A DNA stretch of 18,395 nt, taken from NCBI GenBank assembly GCA_964614265.1, contig CAZTKT010000018.1, positions 1 to 18,395 on the forward strand. Reading direction: 5' to 3'. Origin of the DNA: JACQKD01 sp964614265. Lineage in GTDB: Bacteria; Patescibacteriota; Minisyncoccia; Phycocordibacterales; UBA918. Position 1 is the stretch's first letter. The number at the start of each line of letters is the position of its first letter. The position numbers and the translations under genes are program-made. Positions 5,895-13,841 of the stretch are shown piece by piece. The notes beneath the pieces are model-generated. The model was not told the DNA's origin. It saw only the letters and a program-made list of their open reading frames with translations, and ran no database searches.

Positions 5895-7169
5895 ATGGAT
5901 AACAAGCATATGTCACCAAAAAACCGCCTCATACGAGTACTCCGTTGGAGCGAGCGATATACCAAAACAGACATGGTCTACCTTGCCAAGGGAGGATTTT
6001 GGATAAATATAAGCTCAGCTACTATTACACTCTTTTCATTACTTCTCTACACTGTTTTTGCTCGAATCCTCCCCAAGGATGTCTATGGTACCTATCAGTA
6101 TCTGCTCTCTATCTCTGCTATCATCGGTACCTTTACCCTCTCGGGAATGAATACCGCCGTCGCTCGAGCAGTGACACGCGGGCACGAAGGCGCGTATCGT
6201 GCCTCAATTCGCGTACAGTTCCTCTGGTCACTCATCCCGTCAACAGGAGCCTTTATTGGTTCCGGCTACTATACGCTCCAGGGCAACATGCTCCTCGCGA
6301 TAGGATTGTTGCTCATTGGTATCGCAACCCCCTTTGTCAGTACCTTCAACACATATAGTGCGTTTCTGTCTGGGAAAAAAGATTTCCGACGAATCTTCCT
6401 CTACAACTTTTCTCTTAATGTCTGCTATTACGGTGGACTTATTGTTGGAGCATTCTACTTTAAATCCGCATTGATCCTGCTTGCCATCAACCTGTCGGTG
6501 AATGCGATCGTCCTTGGACTCCTTTATCGGCAGACACTTCGTGTCTTTCATCCAAATGCGAGTACCGATCCAGAGACGCTTGTTTATGGAACACACTTGA
6601 GCCTTATGGGAACGTTCTCTGCTATTGTGGGACAAATCGACAATGTACTCGTCTTCCACTATTTAGGCGCCGTGGATCTCGCGATCTATTCTTTGGCGAC
6701 CGCAATCCCTGATCGCCTCGCAAATTTCTCACGATTTTTCTCCATGACCGCAGCACCAAAGTTTGTAGAACAATCTGGGGAACAAACTCGCGCAACCATT
6801 GGTCCAAAACTCTTAAAACTCACTCTCGTCGGGGGGCTTGGCGCCCTCGTGTACCTCTTCATCGCCCCAACCATCTTTCATTTCATCTTTCCACAATATA
6901 CTACTTCCATTCCCTTCTCTCTCTTCTATGCGCTTTCCATGCTCGGCACTGCTGGTGGAGTAGCGGCAACTGCACTCTCTTCTCAAAAACGTACGAAAGA
7001 GCTGTACCTATTGAATCTCATAGCACCAGTACTCCAGCTCACTTTGCAATTAGGTGGTGTCCTCCTCTATGGACTCTGGGGTCTGGTAATTGGGAAAACC
7101 CTCTCCACACTTCTCGGAAGTCTTTTTTCCGTCATATTGCTTTTTGGAAAACCAAAACGTACATCCTAA
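5895..7169 (+). CDS. Wzx-like oligosaccharide/polysaccharide flippase (MOP superfamily)
   Basis: The 424-residue protein has a short basic N-terminus and then 12 or so hydrophobic segments, from about residue 38 to the end. The first segment contains FARILPKDVYGTYQYLLSISAIIGTFTLSGM, the usual RxLxxxxYGxY signature at the start of Wzx/PST proteins. Such proteins move undecaprenyl-diphosphate-linked oligosaccharides across the inner membrane to the Wzy/WaaL enzymes, and the divergent neighbour is such an enzyme. ATG at 5895 is only about 7 nt after the predicted transcription start; a second ATG (5910) is possible. It is one of only two complete plus-strand genes in the locus. It converges with the radical SAM gene, and the two share the hairpin at 7236-7256. 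The transported glycan cannot be named. Confidence 0.83.
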   Translation: MDNKHMSPKNRLIRVLRWSERYTKTDMVYLAKGGFWINISSATITLFSLLLYTVFARILPKDVYGTYQYLLSISAIIGTFTLSGMNTAVARAVTRGHEGAYRASIRVQFLWSLIPSTGAFIGSGYYTLQGNMLLAIGLLLIGIATPFVSTFNTYSAFLSGKKDFRRIFLYNFSLNVCYYGGLIVGAFYFKSALILLAINLSVNAIVLGLLYRQTLRVFHPNASTDPETLVYGTHLSLMGTFSAIVGQIDNVLVFHYLGAVDLAIYSLATAIPDRLANFSRFFSMTAAPKFVEQSGEQTRATIGPKLLKLTLVGGLGALVYLFIAPTIFHFIFPQYTTSIPFSLFYALSMLGTAGGVAATALSSQKRTKELYLLNLIAPVLQLTLQLGGVLLYGLWGLVIGKTLSTLLGSLFSVILLFGKPKRTS

Positions 7170-7235
7170 ACATACTCATACAAAAAATAAAAACCTCGTA
7201 TGATTATTGGAAAACTGTGGTGAGGGACAAAAAGA

Positions 7236-7256
7236 ACCCCCTTGTATTAAGGGGGT
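7236..7256 (-). terminator. Intrinsic terminator of the radical SAM gene, between convergent genes
   Basis: An 8-bp stem, ACCCCCTT and AAGGGGGT, encloses the loop GTATT. On the minus strand the stem is followed by TCTTTTTG, giving the U-rich tail for the radical SAM transcript. On the plus side no T-run follows, so it is weaker for the flippase gene. Confidence 0.75.
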
Positions 7257-7279
7257 CTGTGCTGATACGACAACCTCTC

Positions 7280-8788
7280 TTAAGCTACCGACTCACGCAG
7301 TATATAAGACGGTAGCATACTCTGTCCCATAGAATGTTCGTATACCGTGCTGGAGCGACTTTGCGGAAACTCAATACCGAGAATACTCCGAGCATCACGT
7401 TCCAACGCATTACGACACGCCACTAGTGTTTTTCGATCCAGAACATCGGTCCAGACGTGTGAGACATATCCATCATTAGGGTCTCCTTTATAGTGCGTTG
7501 CCCCTGTGGTGTAGTCAACATCTTCCTGAAAGAGACGGTCTCCATTTTTACACGTATAGATCCACGCGGTGCTTTCTGTCTCACCTATAAATGGAACCGC
7601 TTGGTCGTAATATGGCGACCCAGGATACGGGGTGATGATGGTTACATCAAAATCAGATGGTCTGACTTCAATTAGCCACTCACGCGTCTCCCTAATGGTT
7701 TCTTCAGACTCACCAGGATGCCCCAGAGACATTAGTGCTTTTACTCTGAGACCATGCCGATGTGCGATCCCGACACACTGTGTATTGTCCTCGCGCGTCG
7801 CAATTTTCTGAATGTTCTGCAGAATACGTGGTGAGCCCGACTCAAACCCAACAAGAATTTCACGAAACCCCGCATCATACATCGCCGACGCCTGCGCATC
7901 GGTAAACCGTTCTGACTTGATGAACCCACGCAATGTCCACGAGACGCCAATATCACGTCCCGCCTGAGCAATTTTATGCATGAGCGCAACCATGTTTGGA
8001 TTCACGTTGAGTTCATCATCATAAAGCATGAACCCCCGGAAACCATACTCCTGATAGAGAAATAGCATCTCAGCAATGATATTCTCATCACTTCGCGTTC
8101 GGATATTACGAAGCATAGGAGATAACCTTCCCGCACAAAAGCCACATTTGTATGGACATCCGAGTTGTGCAATGAGAGAGGTGGCACGAACACCACCAAT
8201 GCTATAGCGATAACTTGGAAGATCGATCAAATGCCGCGCGGGAAATGGTGTCTCATCAAGTCGTGCATTAGTAAGAAAGAGTGGTGACTGCCTGCTATCT
8301 CCGTCGATGAGCTGTGGTGGATCGTCACCAAGCGCAATAAAAATTGCCTCCTCACCATCGCCGGCGACAACCACATCAAACGCTTTCTCAAGTTGCGCAT
8401 ATGCTCCATGTGCGCGGCCAATCCGGTTCTCCTTCTGCTCATATCGACACGCCGCAACTACGAGCGTTGCGTGGGTACCGCCAATGATGATTCGCGCCTC
8501 TGACTTTACCGTACGAATGGCCTGAGCAATTCGTACCGCCGCCGGAAATTGTGGGGTTGTGGCCGTCAGGCCAAAACACCATGTCGTCGATTCAGACACA
8601 TAACGTCGCACCACATCCTCATAGTTCACAATACCAGAGAGGTCCAGTACCTCTACCGGCACCTGTGCTGCTTCCAACACCGCCCCCATTTTCAGTATTC
8701 CCAAAAAAGGGAATACCCGCTCATCGAGGAGAAATGCGGACGGTGGAATGATCAAACAAACAGATGGCCACACATCGTACCCTTTCAC
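7280..8788 (-). CDS. B12-binding domain radical SAM protein (BchE/HpnJ-like architecture)
   Basis: The protein is about 502 residues from the GTG start used here. The N-terminal part has the cobalamin-binding-like Rossmann fold of class B radical SAM enzymes: LIIPPSAFLLDERVFPFLGILKMGAVLE near the start, FGLTATTPQF, IIIGGTHAT, and VVAGDGEEA. The radical SAM core follows with the 4Fe-4S motif CPYKCGFC (about residues 211-218), then LYDDELNVN, GFESGSPRIL and LGHPGESEETI. The family does methylations, cyclisations and rearrangements on unactivated carbons of lipids, sugars or tetrapyrroles. The canonical B12 DxHxxG motif is not seen, so cobalamin binding is uncertain. A TTG at 8806 gives six more residues but would lie just upstream of or within the TATATA box; GTG at 8788 is 8 nt after that box. 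The substrate is unknown; the context suggests a glycan or its lipid carrier. Confidence 0.82.
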   Translation of the reverse strand: MKGYDVWPSVCLIIPPSAFLLDERVFPFLGILKMGAVLEAAQVPVEVLDLSGIVNYEDVVRRYVSESTTWCFGLTATTPQFPAAVRIAQAIRTVKSEARIIIGGTHATLVVAACRYEQKENRIGRAHGAYAQLEKAFDVVVAGDGEEAIFIALGDDPPQLIDGDSRQSPLFLTNARLDETPFPARHLIDLPSYRYSIGGVRATSLIAQLGCPYKCGFCAGRLSPMLRNIRTRSDENIIAEMLFLYQEYGFRGFMLYDDELNVNPNMVALMHKIAQAGRDIGVSWTLRGFIKSERFTDAQASAMYDAGFREILVGFESGSPRILQNIQKIATREDNTQCVGIAHRHGLRVKALMSLGHPGESEETIRETREWLIEVRPSDFDVTIITPYPGSPYYDQAVPFIGETESTAWIYTCKNGDRLFQEDVDYTTGATHYKGDPNDGYVSHVWTDVLDRKTLVACRNALERDARSILGIEFPQSRSSTVYEHSMGQSMLPSYILRESVA

Positions 8789-8796
8789 GGCTTTGG

Positions 8797-8832
8797 TATA
8801 TAACAAAGAACTCTAAGTAAAGAACTCTCAGT
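8797..8832 (-). promoter_or_regulatory. Putative promoter and tandem-repeat operator of the radical SAM gene
   Basis: TATATA (8797-8802, minus) is 8 nt before the GTG at 8788. Directly upstream lie two tandem 14-bp repeats, AAAGAACTCTAAGT (8805-8818) and AAAGAACTCTCAGT (8819-8832, plus-strand reading), 13/14 identical. They cover the -35 region. The palindrome CAGTATACTG follows a few bases further on. Confidence 0.45.
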
Positions 8833-8856
8833 ACAGTATACTGCATTACTCCACCC

Positions 8857-8874
8857 CCCCATAAAAACATGGGG
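8857..8874. other. Hairpin downstream of the last methyltransferase gene
   Basis: CCCCAT (8857-8862), loop AAAAAC, ATGGGG (8869-8874). It lies 8 nt past the stop of the minus-strand operon but has no T-run after it, so it is at best a weak terminator. Transcription could read on into the radical SAM gene. Confidence 0.4.
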
Positions 8875-8881
8875 AAAGGTG

Positions 8882-9484
8882 CTACTTTTGAACCTCAAAC
8901 TCCCACGTCAGGCACGCGACTGGTAGCACAAGAGAAAGGTACTGGTCATACACCTTAGGAAAACGATTCATCAAAGACTTGAGTGTACGCACAAGAGGAT
9001 TAGAAGAAATTGTCGGCCATCCATACCACATACCGACTGTGGTAAATCGAAATGGGACATAATTATATTCCGCAAGCTTTGACCCTTCGACAAAATAGTC
9101 AAGCGACGAAGAGGTAAAAAAATGTTTGTGTGTGATATCTCCGAATGCATCCACGGAACGAAAGTAAGGAACCTGTATGACAATGTGTCCGCCTGGTTTT
9201 AAGATTCGATACGCTTCTCCAAAAAATGCAAGTACGTCATCGGTATGTTCAAGCACATGACTTGCAAACACCAGATCAAACGTCTGTGCGTCAAAGGGCC
9301 ACGGGGTGTGATTCATGTCATGCACCACACCTGCGGCAGACGCGGAGACAATGTCCATGCCGGTAGCTCCTGGCAATTTGCGTTGTCCGCACCCCACGTC
9401 AAGCGCCCGCGCACCCCCAAGGATATCACCCTGCGCGCGACCAGTCGGCGTATATATTTTTTCAACCCAAGAGCGTGTGTACAT
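8882..9484 (-). CDS. Class I SAM-dependent methyltransferase (Methyltransf_11 type)
   Basis: The 200-residue protein has the SAM-binding motif ALDVGCGQRKLPG (residues 27-39), the acidic motif II region TGMDIV (41-46), DLVFASHVLEH (70-80) and the post-motif ILKPGGHIVIQVP. The VLEH signature is common in small-molecule and lipid-linked sugar methyltransferases. ATG at 9484 was chosen; a TTG at 9520 would add 12 residues and overlap the stop of the preceding GT2 gene by 4 nt. It is the last gene of the minus-strand run that starts at gmd. The acceptor is probably a sugar hydroxyl or a lipid-linked sugar, but this rests only on context. Confidence 0.82.
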   Translation of the reverse strand: MYTRSWVEKIYTPTGRAQGDILGGARALDVGCGQRKLPGATGMDIVSASAAGVVHDMNHTPWPFDAQTFDLVFASHVLEHTDDVLAFFGEAYRILKPGGHIVIQVPYFRSVDAFGDITHKHFFTSSSLDYFVEGSKLAEYNYVPFRFTTVGMWYGWPTISSNPLVRTLKSLMNRFPKVYDQYLSLVLPVACLTWEFEVQK

Positions 9485-9516
9485 AGTAATAAGCACTTCT
9501 ATACTAGCAAAAAACC

Positions 9517-10212
9517 TCAATCAACAAAACGATACTTAATGACCGTCCACAGAATCAGTACACCATGTTTCCACTTGATCTTTTTCCCCTCCGCATAATT
9601 CCGCGGATGATAGTGGGTAAGAACATCGATCGGTTTGAGCCCTCGTTTTAATATTTTACAAAACATTTCATTATCAATATCAAAATCATTTGTACTGATC
9701 GAGAGTGAATCCACTAGTGCTTTTGTATATGCCTTGTAACAACCTTCGTACTCTTTCGCATTATTCCCATAGAGGACGTTCGTTGTCCATGTAATTGTGT
9801 GATTACCGAGCCACGCAAAAAAGTAAAGTAGTACGGGGTACTCACCCCCTGCGCGACCTTCGATGCGCACTCCGTTTACCACCTCAGTCTTGCCATCAAG
9901 TATTGGCTGAATCACCGCACGATAATCATTCGGATCATATTCAAGATCTGCATCTTGAATGATGAGTATGTCCCCTGTCGCTTCCTTGAAACCACGCTTC
10001 ACCGCAGCCCCTTTCCCCTGCTGTGTTTCGACATAGATACGAATATCGGGAATAGTACGTGCGATACGGAGCGTTGCGTCGGTTGAATTATTATCAACAA
10101 CAATAATCTCCTTCTCCAGCGGACCAATGTCGACCGCCTGCACTCGCCGTATTATTTCAGCAATGGTGCGTTCCTCATTATACGCCGGGATGATAATTGA
10201 AAGTTTTTTCAT
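9517..10212 (-). CDS. GT2 family glycosyltransferase, polyprenyl-phosphate sugar synthase-like (DPM1/GtrB-like)
   Basis: The 231-residue protein is a GT-A fold enzyme: SIIIPAYNEE (5-14), IIVVDNNSTD (36-45), the QGKGAAVKRGF loop (65-75), and the metal-binding IIQDADLEYDP (84-94). Near the C-terminus HYHPRNYAEGKKIKWKHG is the region seen in dolichyl-phosphate mannose/glucose synthases and their bacterial relatives, which load a sugar from a nucleotide donor onto a polyprenyl phosphate. It has no C-terminal membrane pair, unlike GtrB proper. Its start is 2 nt after the stop of the GT-C gene, so the two are probably made together. The GT-C enzyme next door is the kind that uses such lipid-phosphate sugars. 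The sugar is unknown. Confidence 0.86.
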   Translation of the reverse strand: MKKLSIIIPAYNEERTIAEIIRRVQAVDIGPLEKEIIVVDNNSTDATLRIARTIPDIRIYVETQQGKGAAVKRGFKEATGDILIIQDADLEYDPNDYRAVIQPILDGKTEVVNGVRIEGRAGGEYPVLLYFFAWLGNHTITWTTNVLYGNNAKEYEGCYKAYTKALVDSLSISTNDFDIDNEMFCKILKRGLKPIDVLTHYHPRNYAEGKKIKWKHGVLILWTVIKYRFVD

Positions 10213-10214
10213 GA

Positions 10215-11606
10215 CTATTGCACTGTTGAGAAGTACCGCATGAGAGATGTCCGCTTGATGACTCTCACAATCACCGGAAGCCCGAGCATGGCAAATGTGA
10301 ACACGAACACGCTAATAGGCATCCGATATCGTGCACTAATTGCAAAGCCAACTGATAGAGACGTCAACATGAAATATAACACCAGAGAGAGTGCTACCAG
10401 TGCGTGTGGTGATTTTCTTTCATACCGCAGATGTCGTACTGCTCCCACAAAAAAGGCAAGGGTAATACAGACCCATGCAATTCGTCCAAAGAGAATGAGT
10501 ATGGCAGGTGTCAAAGCGACATGCCAGATGACGGTCAACAATTCCCCCGGTGAAGAGAAGAGTAGAAAAAGCGCCGGTCCTCCTAAACGCTCGCGTGGTG
10601 CCACACCGATATGACGTAATACATCAAGCATGCCGTCATGAATAAAAAAATTAAGCGCTGTATTGGCAGAGAGCAATATCAGCCCCCGCGGATGTCTAAT
10701 GAGAATCGGAATTGCCAGCCTCGTATACTCGTCAGCCTGTGTCACACTGGTGAGGTTTGGTCCGGACACCCCCGTGCCAAGAAGTGTAGTGAACTCTTCT
10801 TTAAAACTCGTATGATTCTCAATTGCCAACACGGACGGGACAAGGACAGTGTACAGCGCAGACCCTTGTTGCGGACTAATACCAATGACACCAAAGGTAT
10901 GGTAATTCCGATAGAGCCATGGTGAGAGGACAAGAAGAAACACCAGAGCATACCCAGCGACACGCAAAAAAAACATTTTCGATACACTACCCCATGCTTC
11001 CCACACCAAGATCGGTAACAAGAAAAATGGTGCGTATTGCGCCACTGGTTTGATCAGCACCGCCACCGCCAATAAAAAGGCCGACAGGAGCAGGGCTGAT
11101 ACGTTCTTATATGTAATATATCGAAACAGGCATAGCACGGATAAGAGGAATACAAATGTGAAAAAGGTCTCGGTATACAAGAGCGATGAAAATAAAATAC
11201 TATACGGTTCGAGCGCAAGTAAGACCCCTACACTTATGACCACACTCCGGGAGCGTGTCAGATACTCAGAGAGTATCATCGCCAACATAGGGATGAGACT
11301 TCCGATAACTATTTGCAGGAGTATCACACCGCCATAGCTCCCCAATAGCGTATACGCCCCCACAATAAAGTAATGGTACCCAGGGGGTCGAAATGAATAG
11401 GGTCTATACGGAGGCGCATCATCACTGGAAAAACCATTCCCAGCGATCATGTTCTTACTCACCTCATAGTAGCCATCAGCGGCCCATATACTTTTCACTA
11501 CATCACCACCATGAGAATGAAGGCTGATACCAAAATACAACAAACGAGCAACGAGAGCAAGAAGAAAGATCAGCGTCCCTACTCTGTGCTCTCGCAGAAA
11601 ACGCAT
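10215..11606 (-). CDS. GT-C fold membrane glycosyltransferase (ArnT/PMT-like)
   Basis: The 463-residue polytopic protein has about 11-12 hydrophobic segments. After the first one, the outer loop has ADGYYEVSKNMIAGNGFS and then YSFRPPGYHYF. This matches the Asp-containing loop and the RPPxY motif of ArnT/PMT-type (GT39/GT83-like) enzymes, which use polyprenyl-phosphate sugars on the outer face of the membrane. ATG at 11606 was chosen, 10 nt after the preceding methyltransferase gene; an upstream start at 11642 would overlap that gene by 26 nt and add a Gly-rich stretch. TAATAT lies 7 nt before the ATG. With the GT2 gene downstream and GtrA upstream it completes a likely Gtr-type glycosylation module. 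The acceptor may be the glycan, a lipid or a protein. Confidence 0.8.
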   Translation of the reverse strand: MRFLREHRVGTLIFLLALVARLLYFGISLHSHGGDVVKSIWAADGYYEVSKNMIAGNGFSSDDAPPYRPYSFRPPGYHYFIVGAYTLLGSYGGVILLQIVIGSLIPMLAMILSEYLTRSRSVVISVGVLLALEPYSILFSSLLYTETFFTFVFLLSVLCLFRYITYKNVSALLLSAFLLAVAVLIKPVAQYAPFFLLPILVWEAWGSVSKMFFLRVAGYALVFLLVLSPWLYRNYHTFGVIGISPQQGSALYTVLVPSVLAIENHTSFKEEFTTLLGTGVSGPNLTSVTQADEYTRLAIPILIRHPRGLILLSANTALNFFIHDGMLDVLRHIGVAPRERLGGPALFLLFSSPGELLTVIWHVALTPAILILFGRIAWVCITLAFFVGAVRHLRYERKSPHALVALSLVLYFMLTSLSVGFAISARYRMPISVFVFTFAMLGLPVIVRVIKRTSLMRYFSTVQ

Positions 11607-11616
11607 ACCCCCGATA

Positions 11617-12324
11617 TTACCCCTTTTTCCTCCCGACCACAATCAGATTTTTCCCAAATGGAATAGATATACGAGACTCAACACTCCGCGCTATTGGCAC
11701 AACAAACCTGTCATACAGTACCGTATTATTCGTCGTCAATGTCTGTTTCAAAACCTTGAAGAAAATAAACCAAGGAACAATACCCACTAGGTCAACATAC
11801 CGTATCGTCACAATATCGAACCCCGCTTCTTCCATCAGTGCTCGTAGGTGCTTCTTATGATATCGTCGATAATGTCCAACCGAGGCATCAAAATCACTGT
11901 AGAGCCATTGCAGTGCCGGCACAAAAATACATGCGGTACCACCCGCATGTAACGAATCATATATGTAGCGTAACTCTTGTCTGTCATCAGGTATGTGTTC
12001 CAAGACATTCACATACACCAACGCATCAAAATAATTCGCGTATCCGGTATGTACATCCTTAAAGAAGGCGTGGCGACAAGCAACCCTCTTGTTCTGGCTA
12101 AATTTTTCCGCGAGAAGTGGGTACATTTCATTTGACGGCTCAATAGCGGTAAGCGCCTCTATCTGCTGATCTAAGAGCAATGAAGAAAAATTCCCACAAC
12201 CTGCGCCTACCTCCCCCACCCGTCCATGAAGAAATGGCGCAAAGATATCAACCACCCACTGATAATAGTTTCGGGCGAACGACATCGCTTCCAGGTCTCT
12301 CCCTTCATATCGAAGTGGTGTCAT
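11617..12324 (-). CDS. Class I SAM-dependent methyltransferase
   Basis: The 235-residue protein starts MTPLRYEGRDLEAM and carries the SAM motif GEVGAGCGNFSSLLL (37-51), then AIEPSNEM (acidic residue for ribose binding), DALVYVNVLEHIPDD and the motif around LHAGGTACIFVPA. ATG at 12324 overlaps the TGA of the GtrA gene in an ATGA, a typical translational coupling, and this decides the start over the longer reading from 12384. The final segment (PFGKNLIVVGRKK) is common in Methyltransf_23/25-type proteins in polysaccharide loci. The acceptor is unknown. Being coupled to GtrA and just before the GT-C gene suggests it modifies the same sugar or its lipid carrier. Confidence 0.84.
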   Translation of the reverse strand: MTPLRYEGRDLEAMSFARNYYQWVVDIFAPFLHGRVGEVGAGCGNFSSLLLDQQIEALTAIEPSNEMYPLLAEKFSQNKRVACRHAFFKDVHTGYANYFDALVYVNVLEHIPDDRQELRYIYDSLHAGGTACIFVPALQWLYSDFDASVGHYRRYHKKHLRALMEEAGFDIVTIRYVDLVGIVPWFIFFKVLKQTLTTNNTVLYDRFVVPIARSVESRISIPFGKNLIVVGRKKG

Positions 12325-12740
12325 ATCGTAGGAGCTCCTGGCATCGCAAAGATGCGATATCGATAAATAATAAAACTTGAGCACGCAAGTCCACCACTAA
12401 TGAGGATTTGAGCGAGCACATACCAGAGATGCACTATCTCCACACAAACATACAACAACAGGAGATTCAGAACGTAGTTTGCAACAGATACAAGAAAATA
12501 AGTACGCCCCTGACGAGAGATTCCCTCGGTACGATGATCCTTAAAGGTCCAGTATTTTTGAAGAGAAAAACTCACCACAAACGAGACAAGAAAAGCGATC
12601 GAAACGGAGACAAGATAATGAAACCCAAGATATTCGGTACATCCATACAACACTGCTACATTCACAAAAGCCGCAATCCCCCCCGCAATACCATACCGGA
12701 TGATAAGGAGAAAGCGAGGTACTGGTGAAACGGTATCCAT
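12321..12740 (-). CDS. GtrA family membrane protein
   Basis: The 139-residue protein has four hydrophobic segments (about 10-32, 38-58, 78-98 and 104-126) and the family marks: FLLIIRYGIAGG at the start, a segment ending in FSLQKYWTFKD after helix 2, and a basic end (YRYRIF). GtrA proteins are thought to flip undecaprenyl-phosphate-linked glucose or other sugars, or to support lipid-sugar transfer. ATG at 12740 is used, with TATATA 7 nt upstream inside the operon. The gene follows the exostosin-like gene by 24 nt and overlaps the next methyltransferase by 4 nt. Together with the GT2 and GT-C genes downstream it forms a Gtr-like set. Confidence 0.87.
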   Translation of the reverse strand: MDTVSPVPRFLLIIRYGIAGGIAAFVNVAVLYGCTEYLGFHYLVSVSIAFLVSFVVSFSLQKYWTFKDHRTEGISRQGRTYFLVSVANYVLNLLLLYVCVEIVHLWYVLAQILISGGLACSSFIIYRYRIFAMPGAPTI

Positions 12741-12747
12741 ACGTATC

Positions 12748-12753
12748 TATATA
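12748..12753 (-). promoter_or_regulatory. Internal -10 box before the GtrA gene
   Basis: On the minus strand this is TATATA followed by GATACGT and the ATG at 12740, the same 6-8 nt spacing seen before other genes here. It may give an internal leaderless transcript of the GtrA-MT-GT-C-GT2-MT part. Confidence 0.35.
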
Positions 12754-12764
12754 CCACACATGCC

Positions 12765-13835
12765 CTAGTGCGACCGACTCAGTGGGGGGAGAATACGAGT
12801 AAACAGTGTATTTAAAAATACATCGTACCGTAAGTACTGTTCGTACGCTCTCCGCGCCGCTTTCTGCATCTCCACAAATTTCTCGTCGGATAATTGCGCG
12901 TAAAAATCAACCACAATGTCAGCCAATCGGTTAATCTCCGTATACGGCACCCGCAGGATACAATCATCGTAATTGATATACTCCTCCCCCGGAAGTATCA
13001 CGTCAGTATCAATAAGTATTGGAATCCGCCCCATTGAGAGCGCCTCATAAAATCGAAAAGAAATATTCGCGTCACCCTTCGGTGTAAGTGCAAAATCGCA
13101 ATCACGCATGTTTTCAAGATAGTCTCTCCGCGCTTGCGCCGGATCCACCGACACAAGCTCCGCACTTCCAGAAAAACTCCGTCGCATCAGAAACTGTGTT
13201 TCGATGCGCGAATCGCGCCTCAGTACCCCCATCGCTTTACGCCGCCAATAGATCCCGCGTTTCTGGGTACGCACCCATCGACGCCCTGTACACACTGTTA
13301 TCACATCAATGGCAAGATTCTTGATGAGATATTTCAGATACAGTACTGGGGTTGCAAACGAAGAAAATCCACAAAATCCCACAACAGGCTTGGGTGATTT
13401 TTTGCGAATCACCAGTGGCATCTGTTCTGAGAGATCTTCCACAAAGCAAGGAATCACTATTTCATTATCACGCTTCAGATACCCATACTGCGACCCTTTT
13501 AGAAATATCACCCCATCAAAAAAGACCTTGTGATGATAATCCCCTGACCCAAATACAATAAGTGGTTTGTTAAATCGTTTTGCATAGGCACGCATTGTAT
13601 CTACATACGCAACAGTCTGTGCATCCATAGACCGTACCGGATGCGGCGCAAGGATATAGTCAGCTTCTTCCGCTCCGGAATCGAGGGTAAACGTAGTGTA
13701 CTGAAATCCCTTTGGTAAGCTAGAAAAAAGCATGTCGTCCCCCTCCTCTTTTCCATGAGCATACATAATAAAAGAAACCACCGGTACTCCCGATGTACGA
13801 GGTGCGATATGTATACGTGTGAGTCTCGTCGACAT
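12765..13835 (-). CDS. Exostosin-like (GT47-type) glycosyltransferase
   Basis: The 356-residue protein has no membrane segment. Its C-terminal half has the exostosin-domain signature: FALTPKGDANISFRFYEAL followed by SMGRIPILIDTDVILPG and the region NYDDCILRVPYTEINRL (about 248-305). In plant and animal GT47 proteins this is the P.G....SxR..EA...G.IPVI...LPF pattern. The N-terminal half (FGSGDYHHKVFFDGVIFLKGSQYGYLKR, KPVVGFCGFSS) fits the rest of a GT-B fold. ATG at 13835 was chosen; TTG at 13841 would abut the preceding stop. Bacterial members occur in capsule and O-antigen loci, where they add one sugar of the repeat unit. The donor and linkage cannot be predicted. Confidence 0.75.
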   Translation of the reverse strand: MSTRLTRIHIAPRTSGVPVVSFIMYAHGKEEGDDMLFSSLPKGFQYTTFTLDSGAEEADYILAPHPVRSMDAQTVAYVDTMRAYAKRFNKPLIVFGSGDYHHKVFFDGVIFLKGSQYGYLKRDNEIVIPCFVEDLSEQMPLVIRKKSPKPVVGFCGFSSFATPVLYLKYLIKNLAIDVITVCTGRRWVRTQKRGIYWRRKAMGVLRRDSRIETQFLMRRSFSGSAELVSVDPAQARRDYLENMRDCDFALTPKGDANISFRFYEALSMGRIPILIDTDVILPGEEYINYDDCILRVPYTEINRLADIVVDFYAQLSDEKFVEMQKAARRAYEQYLRYDVFLNTLFTRILPPLSRSH

Positions 13836-13841
13836 AGACAA

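Noticed and set aside
8805..8832. Start of a CRISPR array or satellite repeat
   Set aside because: Only two 14-bp units with no spacer between them; better seen as an operator or chance duplication in a promoter.
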